From the NCBI GenBank assembly GCA_031551965.1, contig JAVBMW010000025.1:1-64000 (forward strand): a DNA stretch of 64,000 nt, given 5' to 3'. The DNA is from CALVGQ01 sp031551965. Its GTDB lineage: Bacteria > Bacillota_I > Bacilli_A > Erysipelotrichales > Erysipelotrichaceae. Positions 1-7,348 of this stretch are shown piece by piece. Position 1 is the first letter of the stretch. The number at the start of each line of letters is the position of its first letter. The position numbers were made by a program, and so were the translations under genes. The notes beneath the pieces are model-generated. The model was not told the DNA's origin. It saw nothing but the letters and a program-made list of their open reading frames with translations, and searched no databases.

Positions 1-138
1 TCTAAAAAGAATGGCAAGATGGAGCTTCAATTCATCTTTTATTTTCGCTTAAAACCACAAAAATTCTTCAAATGTGAGAAAATTAGACAAAAAGAAAAGC
101 GATACCTAAAAATAAGTACCACTTTGTCAACAAACTGA
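1..138 (+). CDS. 3' end of an unidentified protein gene (partial)
   Basis: Frame 1 is open from the first base to a TGA at 136-138, giving about 45 residues that are basic and aromatic (it contains RLKPQKFFKCEKIRQK). The stop is followed directly by a terminator hairpin at 139-165, which is the arrangement expected for the true end of a gene. The upstream part lies outside the window. The composition is compatible with a transposase or recombinase tail, but I do not recognise the family and give no function. Confidence 0.35.
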   Translation, partial: SKKNGKMELQFIFYFRLKPQKFFKCEKIRQKEKRYLKISTTLSTN

Positions 139-165
139 AATCATGCGTGAGCATGATTTTTTTTT
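139..165 (+). terminator. Rho-independent terminator
   Basis: An 8-bp perfect stem AATCATGC / GCATGATT closes a GTGA loop and runs into a long T tract. It begins one base after the TGA of the partial gene at the window start, so it ends that transcript and insulates the next gene. Confidence 0.75.
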
Positions 166-275
166 GTATTTGTTCATTTTTCGATTTTTTTAAAATTTTT
201 CATTACAACTTCAAAAGGCGTCAGTATTCGACAAATCACATGTCATATTATGTCTACAGAAAGGTTGTGAATTCA

Positions 276-971
276 ATGAAAGGTCCAGGAATTAAAGAGT
301 ACATAGAAGCGATTGAAAGATTAAAAAATGATGCACATCAAAGTGGAGTTAAATACATTGAAATTAGTAGCAAACAGCTACATAATCAAGTTTCTCCAAA
401 TCATGCAACAATGCCAACTTGTTGTCAGGCTATTTATAAACTGATGTTGGAGGGGGATGAGATTTTAAGAAAACCTAAAGGTCAAACTGGTTTTGGTTCT
501 CATTTGGATGTTCGTTTTTATACTGACAATTTCGAAAATCGAAATTTGTTGTATCCTGCTAAAAAAAGAGGTAGACCTGCTAAAGATGAATATACTAAGA
601 ACCAAGAAAAATTATTAAAGACTAGTAGAAATACAGATTCTCTTATCCAGCTTGTTTGCACATGGCTAGCTGAACGTGGATGGCAAGTTGAAGCAAACAA
701 AAATTTCATTAATGCTAATAAGGATGATCGTAAATGGGTAATTAATGTGCAAGGTTCTAAAAGAGGCAGAAAACAACCTCTTCCAGTAAAACTTAATACT
801 ATTTTGAATGAAATAGATGAAGAAGTTTCCTCTAGCCAATATTCAATGGCATTCAATGATTCTACACTTTATCGTAGACAATGGAATGAAGTTCCAAAAG
901 TACTAAAATCTAAATTAAATATGAGTGTTTTATTAGCTGATAAATTTGGAAATATCCAAGAAGTAAAATAA
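276..971 (+). CDS. Hypothetical protein with AT-hook-like motifs
   Basis: The start at 276 has an AAAGG ribosome site about 12 bases upstream; the frame is open further upstream, but that stretch lies over the preceding terminator and is not credible as protein. The product is 231 residues. Roughly residues 1-75 look like a small alpha/beta DNA-binding-type domain (contains SSKQLHNQVSPNHATMPTCC). This is followed at about residues 98-105 by KKRGRPAK, a classic AT-hook core, and near residue 167 by a second basic RGR element (SKRGRKQP). The middle (TWLAERGWQVEANKNFI) could be another small fold. I do not recognise the family. DNA binding to AT-rich sequence is inferred from the hooks only. It lies about 1.8 kb from oriC and is bounded by terminators on both sides, so it is probably transcribed alone. 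Confidence 0.72.
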   Translation: MKGPGIKEYIEAIERLKNDAHQSGVKYIEISSKQLHNQVSPNHATMPTCCQAIYKLMLEGDEILRKPKGQTGFGSHLDVRFYTDNFENRNLLYPAKKRGRPAKDEYTKNQEKLLKTSRNTDSLIQLVCTWLAERGWQVEANKNFINANKDDRKWVINVQGSKRGRKQPLPVKLNTILNEIDEEVSSSQYSMAFNDSTLYRRQWNEVPKVLKSKLNMSVLLADKFGNIQEVK

Positions 972-982
972 CTCTATGTTGA

Positions 983-1017
983 AATCAATTTGAGATAATA
1001 CTTAAATTGATTTTTTT
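983..1017 (+). terminator. Rho-independent terminator
   Basis: A 9-bp stem AATCAATTT / AAATTGATT with a 12-base loop is followed by a T run. It begins 12 bases after the stop of the AT-hook-like gene and separates it from map. Confidence 0.7.
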
Positions 1018-1045
1018 GTGTTATTATTAAAAAAGAGGTATTTTT

Positions 1046-1918
1046 ATGGATAAATTTATTAAAGAAGAAGATTTTTGTTGGTGTAATAGTAATAAAAAAT
1101 ATAAAGATTGTCATTTTGAAATTGATAAAAAAATTAAATTAGCCAAATTAAAAGGTATTAAAGTTCCCTCACATAGTCTAATAAAAAATGAATTTCAAAT
1201 TAGCAAAATTAAAGATAGTGGTAAAATAAACATAGCCGTACTTGATAAGGTAACAGAACTTATCAAGCCTGGAATGACAACAAATGAAATTGATAAAATT
1301 ATCTATGAGACTACTACTCAATTAGGAGGCATTTGTGCTCCCTTAAATTATGAAGGTTATCCTAAATCTGTTTGTACATCTATTAATGATGAAGTATGTC
1401 ATGGGATACCATCAAATCGTATTATTAAAGAAACTGATATTATCAATGTTGATGTATCTACAATTTTAGACGGATATTTTTCTGATTCAAGCCGAATGTT
1501 CTGTATGCCAAAAGCAGAGGACTATAAAATTTCATTATCTGAAGTATGTAGACAATCTATACAAATTGGTTTAGATGAAGTTAAACCTTTTGCACAGATT
1601 GGAAATATTGGTGCTGCAATCCATGAATTTGCGAAAAAACATGGATATTCAGTTGTCGCTGAGGTTGGTGGTCATGGAGTTGGTTTACAATTCCATGAAG
1701 ATCCTTTTGTGAGTTTTGTTTCTAAACGAAATACAGGTATGTTAATGGTTCCTGGAATGATTTTTACCATTGAACCTATGATCAACTTTGGAAGACCTGA
1801 TGTTTACTTAGACTCTTCAAATAATTGGACAATTAAAACATATGATCAAAAACCTTCTGCTCAGTGGGAAGTAATGGTTTTAGTTACTGATGATGGTTAT
1901 GAAATATTAGCTTATTGA
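1046..1918 (+). CDS. map: Type I methionine aminopeptidase with N-terminal SEC-C motif
   Basis: Removes the initiator methionine from nascent proteins in the cytoplasm. The first 25 residues hold a SEC-C zinc motif (CWCNSNKKYKDCH), a known N-terminal addition in MetAPs of Gram-positive anaerobes. The M24 peptidase fold follows, with the substrate His in EVCHGIPS, the two metal-binding Asp in NVDVS and YFSDSSR, the His in GGHGVG, and the Glu in TIEPM and QWEVMV. All five metal ligands are present and the length (290) fits the SEC-C type. An AAAGAGG ribosome site precedes the ATG. The gene is convergent with the following vanY-like gene and their 3' ends overlap by 7 bases, so no terminator separates them. 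Confidence 0.97.
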   Translation: MDKFIKEEDFCWCNSNKKYKDCHFEIDKKIKLAKLKGIKVPSHSLIKNEFQISKIKDSGKINIAVLDKVTELIKPGMTTNEIDKIIYETTTQLGGICAPLNYEGYPKSVCTSINDEVCHGIPSNRIIKETDIINVDVSTILDGYFSDSSRMFCMPKAEDYKISLSEVCRQSIQIGLDEVKPFAQIGNIGAAIHEFAKKHGYSVVAEVGGHGVGLQFHEDPFVSFVSKRNTGMLMVPGMIFTIEPMINFGRPDVYLDSSNNWTIKTYDQKPSAQWEVMVLVTDDGYEILAY

Positions 1919-2667
1919 TCATTTAAATTGTAATATTCTTCTAAAGTTAAACCTGATTCAAAAACTTTTAAAGATTCTTCTTTTCCAATATAACGATAAT
2001 GCCAAGGCTCGAAGATATATCCTGTTATATCTTCTTTTTCTTCTGTATATCTTAATATAAATCCATATAGATATGCATTTTCTTTTAACCATTTTCCTTC
2101 TTTTGTATCTTTAAAACAATTTTTTAAATAACATTCTTGTGATGTTGATCCTATATCTGCTGCAAGTCCTGTTTGGTGTTCACTTTTTCCTGGTTTTGCA
2201 CTATATCGATTTGCAGCTTCTTCTCCATCTCTATTTACATAATTATTATAAAGAGTCTTTTGATATGAGTAAGATCTATATCCACTACCAATTGATAAAT
2301 ATATTCCTTCATCCTTCGCACCATTAAACATCTCTTCAATTGCCTCTGAAGCTTCACGTTGCATTAAAATAGAATCTTTCATCAAACTTACATTAGGTTT
2401 AACTAAATCGTTTGGAACATAATCACTTGATAAAGGACGTGTTTTATTTACAATTACATTAATACTGTTTTCACTATCAATATCAACATTAATAATCACT
2501 GGAGTTATTTCAGGAATAATGGTTGTTTCTGGAGTAGGTGTAGTTTTATCAATAATTAGAGGATCACTTGTAGGACTATTTTCTTTAATTACTTCCTTTT
2601 CTTTGATTATAGAACAACCTCCTAATATAAATAATAAGCATATTACTATTAAAAATTTTATATTCAT
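1912..2667 (-). CDS. VanY-like D-alanyl-D-alanine carboxypeptidase lipoprotein (M15B)
   Basis: Likely trims the terminal D-Ala from peptidoglycan stem peptides outside the membrane. The N-terminus is a lipoprotein signal (MNIKFLIVICLLFILGGCS) with the lipobox Cys at about residue 18, followed by a Thr/Pro-rich linker to about residue 60. The catalytic domain shows GYRSYSYQ, then SEHQTGLAADIG (zinc His and Asp), and EPWHYRYIG (general base Glu and third zinc ligand His). It stands directly upstream of oriC and is divergent from dnaA, a position often held by rpmH/rnpA in relatives. A second M15B enzyme is encoded at 55546-56256, but that one is cytosolic and van-type; this secreted form is probably housekeeping. 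Confidence 0.9.
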   Translation of the reverse strand: MNIKFLIVICLLFILGGCSIIKEKEVIKENSPTSDPLIIDKTTPTPETTIIPEITPVIINVDIDSENSINVIVNKTRPLSSDYVPNDLVKPNVSLMKDSILMQREASEAIEEMFNGAKDEGIYLSIGSGYRSYSYQKTLYNNYVNRDGEEAANRYSAKPGKSEHQTGLAADIGSTSQECYLKNCFKDTKEGKWLKENAYLYGFILRYTEEKEDITGYIFEPWHYRYIGKEESLKVFESGLTLEEYYNLNDQ

Positions 2668-2752
2668 TTATTATCCCTCTCTTATATATATTACTATTAC
2701 ATTATAAACTTATTATTCCCATTTTTCATAAAATACTTGATAATTTATAAAG

Positions 2753-3110
2753 TTTTCCACTTTTCTTAATAAAATGGTTATAACTTTGTTTTTTTTATGT
2801 GGATATATACCTTTTTTTTAAAAGTTAACCACATTTTATTCATAATCATTTTTTATAAGTTTTCCACAGTCTGTGGATTGTGTGGAATGTCAATAATAAC
2901 CTTTATATAAGCCCTATATTTTATATTATACTATGTTAATAACTTTTATTTTTTTTAAAAATATCCCCAATTATCCACATTAGTAACATTGTTATTAAGT
3001 TAATCACAATTTATCCACTTCAAAAAAGATGTGGATACTGTGGATAACTTTTAAAAATCCTTAAATGTAAGCGTATTTATGCTCTTTTTTTTGTTATCGA
3101 TTGTGGATAA
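2753..3110. other. oriC: DnaA-box cluster upstream of dnaA
   Basis: The 515-base space between the vanY-like gene and dnaA has no plausible gene. It contains perfect DnaA boxes (TTATCCACA on either strand) at 2971-2979, 3039-3047 and 3102-3110, and one-mismatch versions at 2798-2806, 2872-2880, 3011-3019 and 3030-3038. Weaker versions lie at 2753, 2825, 2860 and 2881. Boxes occur in both orientations. The interval 2890-2960 is almost pure A/T and box-free. Together with the dnaA-dnaN gene order this marks the chromosomal origin. DnaA binding here would also autoregulate dnaA. Confidence 0.9.
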
Positions 3111-3182
3111 TTTTAACAATCCATTTTTTGACTTTTATTTTGCATTTTAATAGTGTAATATTTTAGAACAAGGGGTGATACT

Positions 3183-4565
3183 ATGACAACAATAGAAAGT
3201 TATTTGAAAGACATTTGGTCAAAAACTTTAAATTCTATTAAAGACTTAGATAATCAAGAAGTCGATAGAATTATTATAGATACATATTATGCTCCTGCTC
3301 GATTAATAAGTATTGATAATAATAATGCATTGATCGTTGTTGAAAATGAAATATCAAAGCAAATATTGATTCAAAATACATCTTTAATACAATCTGCACT
3401 TCAAATTGTCTTAGAAGCTGAAATAAATTGTTCAATATTAACTGAACGTGATTATACAATGAATCCTACAAAGACATATACATATCAATCAAATGATATA
3501 TTTATTGATAATGATTCTCCATTTAAGTTGAAATTAAAAGATGAGTTTTCTTTTGAAAATTTTATTGTTGGATCAAGTAATAAAGAATGTCATGCTGCTG
3601 CTTTAGCTTGTGCTTATAACCCTGGAAAATTTTATACTCCGCTATTTATCTATGGTAATAGTGGTTTGGGTAAAACACATTTATTACATGCCATTGGTAA
3701 TTATGTTAAAAATAAATATTATGACATGAAAATTTATTATACATCTGGTTCTGATTTTGTTGAAAGTGTTGTCAATAGTATTCAAAATCATACAATTGAT
3801 GAATTTAAAAAGAATTTATATGATCTTGATGTATTATTAATGGATGATGTTCAGTTTATTGCAGGGAAAGAAAAAAGTCATGAAGTTTTCTTTAGTATTT
3901 TCAATGAACTTGTAAATAATCGTAAACAAATTTGTATTACATCAGACAAACATCCTACAGAAATAAAAGGTTTAGAAGAAAGATTGATCAGTCGTTTCTC
4001 AAGTGGATTATCTGTAGGAGTAGATAGTCCTGAATTTGAAACTTCAGTAGCTATTTTAAGAATGAAAATAAAAAAACAATTAGATTCTAGTATTTTAATT
4101 GATGAAGATGTTATTTCGTATTTAGCTACTCATTTTTCTAAAGATGTTAGATCCTTAGAAGGGTGTATAAATAGACTTCTATTTATGTCTATAAATGGTA
4201 AAAATACAGGACATATAGATTTAAAATCAACAATTGAAATATTTAAAGGTCAAGTTGATTCTTCAAGTAGTGATGAATTATCTATTAATAAAATAAAAAA
4301 AGAAGTTGCTGATTATTATGGACTTACTAAACAACAACTTGTGAGTAAAACTAGAACGAGTAATATATCTAATGCTAGACATATTGCAATGTATTTATGT
4401 CGTAAATTAATGGATATTCCTTTTGTAAAAATAGGAGAAGAGTTTGGAAAAAGAGACCATTCAACTGTAATGAGTGCTTGTGAAAAAGTTGAAAAAAATA
4501 TTCAGAATGATTTTATTTATAAACAAGCTTTAAATGAAATAGAGAATCGTATTAAATTGAGATAA
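3183..4565 (+). CDS. dnaA: Chromosomal replication initiator DnaA
   Basis: Binds DnaA boxes and opens the origin in its ATP form. Domain I (about 1-85) and a short linker precede the AAA+ core, with Walker A GNSGLGKT at about 158-165, Walker B LLMDD near 217-221, and the sensor/arginine region RLISRFSSGL. Domain IV carries the DNA-recognition signature (GKRDHSTVMSACEKVEK) near the C-terminus. The length of 460 is normal. The ribosome site AAGGGGTG lies just before ATG 3183. DnaA boxes upstream and again between dnaA and dnaN suggest autoregulation. Confidence 0.99.
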   Translation: MTTIESYLKDIWSKTLNSIKDLDNQEVDRIIIDTYYAPARLISIDNNNALIVVENEISKQILIQNTSLIQSALQIVLEAEINCSILTERDYTMNPTKTYTYQSNDIFIDNDSPFKLKLKDEFSFENFIVGSSNKECHAAALACAYNPGKFYTPLFIYGNSGLGKTHLLHAIGNYVKNKYYDMKIYYTSGSDFVESVVNSIQNHTIDEFKKNLYDLDVLLMDDVQFIAGKEKSHEVFFSIFNELVNNRKQICITSDKHPTEIKGLEERLISRFSSGLSVGVDSPEFETSVAILRMKIKKQLDSSILIDEDVISYLATHFSKDVRSLEGCINRLLFMSINGKNTGHIDLKSTIEIFKGQVDSSSSDELSINKIKKEVADYYGLTKQQLVSKTRTSNISNARHIAMYLCRKLMDIPFVKIGEEFGKRDHSTVMSACEKVEKNIQNDFIYKQALNEIENRIKLR

Positions 4566-4642
4566 TTGTCCACGTCTTTCCACTATCTTTTCACAGTCAA
4601 AAGTGTTAAAATTAACTTGTAAATAATGGATATTTCAATCAT

Positions 4643-4672
4643 TTATCCACATTTCCACAGCTATAATAATAA
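4643..4672. other. Second DnaA-box patch between dnaA and dnaN, with possible unwinding triplets
   Basis: A perfect TTATCCACA lies at 4643-4651, followed at once by a degenerate box (ATTTCCACA) and then TAATAATAA at 4664-4672. In Bacillus subtilis the unwinding element also sits between dnaA and dnaN, next to boxes and DnaA-trio repeats. The boxes are clear; the trio reading is a tentative inference because the sequence is AT-rich anyway. Confidence 0.5.
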
Positions 4673-4711
4673 GTTCTTTATTATAAAATATATCAGAGGA
4701 GGATTCTTCAA

Positions 4712-5833
4712 ATGAATTTCAGAATTTCTAAAAAAATATTTTATGGGGCATTACAAATTGTTGCGAAATCAGTTTCCAGTAATTCTCCAATCCCAACTTT
4801 ATCAGGTATATATATTGATGTTAAAGAAGATTCTATAGTATTAGTAGGTAGTGATTCTGATATTTCTATTATGAAAACATTAAAAGAAACTGATGAAGGT
4901 ATTCGTTTAGTTGTTCGTGAAACAGGAAACATTGTTCTTGAATCTAAATACATACTTGAAATTGTTAGAAAATTAGATGTTGATGATATTGATATACAAA
5001 TTATTGATGGTTGTTTAACTCGTATTAGCGGTGGTTCAAGTAAATTTGAAATCAACGGTATGAAATCTAATGAGTATCCTATAATTGATTTTTCAAAACC
5101 TTCACAACAATTTACTATTGATGCTGATCGTTTAATTAAAATTATAAATCAAACTACATTTGCAACTAGTGATAAAGAAACTCGTCCTGTACTTACTGGA
5201 GTTAATTTAAAAGCGAGTGATCATGTATTGGAATGTGTAGCTACTGATAGTTATCGTTTAGCGAGAAAAACAATTCAATTAGAAAATGATGGTAACTTTA
5301 ATATTACGATTCCGGCTAAGGCTTTGAATGAAGTTTCTAAAATTATAGAAAGAGATACAGATGTTCTCATCTGTGTATCTGATAGAAAAGCACAATTCTA
5401 TTTTGATAATAATTTAGTTCAAACTCGTTTAATTGAAGGAGCTTATCCTGAAACTAATCGTTTAATTCCTCAATCATTTGAATATGAATTGCTAGTAGAT
5501 TCAAGAGATATTCTAAATGCTATTGATAGAGCTTCATTTATTCGTAATGAAGGTATTTCAATTATTAAATTATCTTTAAATTCAAATGAAGCTATTTTAT
5601 CAAGTAAATCACAAGAGGTAGGATCTAGTACTGAAAGATTACAAATTATTTCTTATGAAGGAAAAGATTTAGATATTTCTTTTAGTGGAAAATATGTATT
5701 TGAAGCCATTCGAGTTTTAGCAGCTACAACGATTCGTATCAAATTTAGTGGTGAAATGAAACCATTTATTATAGTTAATGAAAAAGATGATTCTATATTG
5801 CAACTTGTTTTACCTGTAAGGACTTATAATTAA
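4712..5833 (+). CDS. dnaN: DNA polymerase III sliding clamp (beta subunit)
   Basis: Forms the ring-shaped clamp that tethers DNA polymerase III and other clamp-binding proteins to DNA. The 373-residue length and three consecutive clamp-fold repeats fit the family. Recognisable stretches are the first-domain GSDSDISIM, the second-domain ATDSYRLA and the C-terminal LPVRTYN (family consensus ends LPVR). The ribosome site AGAGGAGG precedes ATG 4712. It follows dnaA by 146 bases that include DnaA boxes, and a terminator lies just after its stop. Confidence 0.99.
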   Translation: MNFRISKKIFYGALQIVAKSVSSNSPIPTLSGIYIDVKEDSIVLVGSDSDISIMKTLKETDEGIRLVVRETGNIVLESKYILEIVRKLDVDDIDIQIIDGCLTRISGGSSKFEINGMKSNEYPIIDFSKPSQQFTIDADRLIKIINQTTFATSDKETRPVLTGVNLKASDHVLECVATDSYRLARKTIQLENDGNFNITIPAKALNEVSKIIERDTDVLICVSDRKAQFYFDNNLVQTRLIEGAYPETNRLIPQSFEYELLVDSRDILNAIDRASFIRNEGISIIKLSLNSNEAILSSKSQEVGSSTERLQIISYEGKDLDISFSGKYVFEAIRVLAATTIRIKFSGEMKPFIIVNEKDDSILQLVLPVRTYN

Positions 5834-5841
5834 ATAGATTG

Positions 5842-5871
5842 AAGTGGTCGATTAAGTTGATCACTTTTTTT
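5842..5871 (+). terminator. Rho-independent terminator after dnaN
   Basis: Stem AAGTGGTC / GATCACTT (one G-T pair) with a 9-base loop, running into seven Ts. It starts 9 bases after the dnaN stop codon and separates dnaA-dnaN from the yaaA-recF-gyrBA unit. Confidence 0.8.
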
Positions 5872-6013
5872 CTTTTTAATCAATAATATCAGTTTTAAAT
5901 ATGATTTTGTTATATTTTGATGTTTATTTTAATTTTGAGAGACTTTTACATTTATAAGTACTCCTATATTATTGATGTTTTTAAACTTTAAAAGAGCTTT
6001 TTAATGAGTTTTG

Positions 6014-6022
6014 TGATATAAT
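6014..6022 (+). promoter_or_regulatory. Extended -10 promoter for yaaA-recF-gyrB-gyrA
   Basis: TGATATAAT is a perfect extended -10 element (TGnTATAAT) 35 bases before the yaaA start, in a stretch just after the dnaN terminator. I see no convincing -35 box, which extended -10 promoters can lack. Confidence 0.55.
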
Positions 6023-6056
6023 ATTAATGATATTTAATATCAGATTGGAGTAATTT

Positions 6057-6260
6057 ATGATAAAAATAGATACTGATTTTATCACATTACAGCAGCTTCT
6101 TAAAATTACTGATTGGGTTTCCTCAGGAGGAGAAGCAAAAATCATGGTTAAAGAACTTAATATTACTGTGAATGGTGAAATAGAAGATCGACGTGGAAGA
6201 AAGTTATATCCAAATGATATCGTGTGTATAGAAGATAAAAGCTATACTATCACAAAATGA
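6057..6260 (+). CDS. yaaA: S4-domain protein YaaA
   Basis: A 67-residue RNA-binding S4-type domain, nearly the whole protein: LQQLLKITDWVSSGGEAK, then VNGEIEDRRGRKLYPNDIV. Small S4 proteins of this kind sit between dnaN and recF in most Bacillota; their role is not settled, but RNA or ribosome association is usual for the fold. Its TGA overlaps the recF ATG (ATGA), so the two are translationally coupled. Confidence 0.93.
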   Translation: MIKIDTDFITLQQLLKITDWVSSGGEAKIMVKELNITVNGEIEDRRGRKLYPNDIVCIEDKSYTITK

Positions 6261-7345
6261 AGTTAATTAAATATTCTTGTAGAAATTTTAGAAATATTGA
6301 AAATTGTAATGTTGATTTTGATCCTTATATAAATGTATTTATAGGAAAAAATGGACAAGGAAAAACCAACTTACTTGAAAGTATTTATTATGTTTCTACC
6401 ACTCGTTCATTTCGAGTAAATTCAGATCAGAATTTAATACGATTTAATGAGCCATTCAGTAAAATTGAATGTTTTATTGAAGATGATCAAATTAAAAAAA
6501 AGTTAGGTTGTGTTATTCATGAAAAGGGAAAAACTTGTTTTTTACAAAATCAACAAATTCCCAGAACTAGTGAATTTATAGGAACTTTAAATGCTATTTT
6601 GTTTGTGCCATCAGATTTAGAATTATTTACTTCTTCTCCAAAAGTAAGAAGAAAAATGATGGACATTGAAATAGGAAAAATAGATAGTTCTTATAATTTT
6701 ATTTTAAGTAAATACAATAAACTTTTAAAAGAAAGAAATTCTGCTTTAAAAATGAATCAAAACAGTGAAGATTTATTTGATGTGATCGATAAACAATTAG
6801 CTCAATGTCAAATTGAAATTGGAAAAAAAAGAAAAGAGTTTATTGAATTTATTAATCAAAGAATTACATTAAATTATCAGAAAATATCAAATGATGATAT
6901 AAAGATTGATTGTTTAATTAAATCAATATTTGAAAAAGATAGATTTGATGAAAATGAAATTTATGAAAAATTAAAAAGTTCTAGACAAAAGGATTTTATA
7001 TTAAAAAACACTTCTTACGGTATACATCGTGATGATATTGAATTTTTTATGAATGATTCTTTATTAGACAGTGTAGCTTCACAAGGACAAAGACGAATGG
7101 TAATATTGAGTCTAAAATTAACATTTATAGATTATGTATTAGCCAAAACAAAAAAGGAACCTGTTTTATTATTAGATGATGTTTTAAGTGAGTTGGATAT
7201 TGATAAAAGAAAGAATTTATTTAATGTTTTACCTTCAACTATACAAACATTTATTACTACAACCGATTTGGATGTTTTGGAAGAATTACCTAAAAAACCA
7301 GCTATATATAAGATGATTAATGGTCATCTTGAGAAAGGGGATTAA
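6257..7345 (+). CDS. recF: DNA replication and repair protein RecF
   Basis: SMC-like ATPase that helps load RecA at gapped DNA with RecO and RecR (recR is in this window at 18830). Walker A GKNGQGKTN is at about residues 30-38, the ABC-type signature is SQGQRRMV near 274, and Walker B is PVLLLDDVLSELD near 302-314. The central part (about 150-230) is helical, as in the family. The length of 362 is typical. It starts inside the yaaA stop and ends 3 bases before gyrB, so the four genes form one operon. Confidence 0.98.
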   Translation: MKLIKYSCRNFRNIENCNVDFDPYINVFIGKNGQGKTNLLESIYYVSTTRSFRVNSDQNLIRFNEPFSKIECFIEDDQIKKKLGCVIHEKGKTCFLQNQQIPRTSEFIGTLNAILFVPSDLELFTSSPKVRRKMMDIEIGKIDSSYNFILSKYNKLLKERNSALKMNQNSEDLFDVIDKQLAQCQIEIGKKRKEFIEFINQRITLNYQKISNDDIKIDCLIKSIFEKDRFDENEIYEKLKSSRQKDFILKNTSYGIHRDDIEFFMNDSLLDSVASQGQRRMVILSLKLTFIDYVLAKTKKEPVLLLDDVLSELDIDKRKNLFNVLPSTIQTFITTTDLDVLEELPKKPAIYKMINGHLEKGD

Positions 7346-7348
7346 TGT

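Noticed and set aside
518..856. Minus-strand open frame inside the AT-hook-like gene
   Set aside because: Antisense shadow with no ribosome site or recognisable content.
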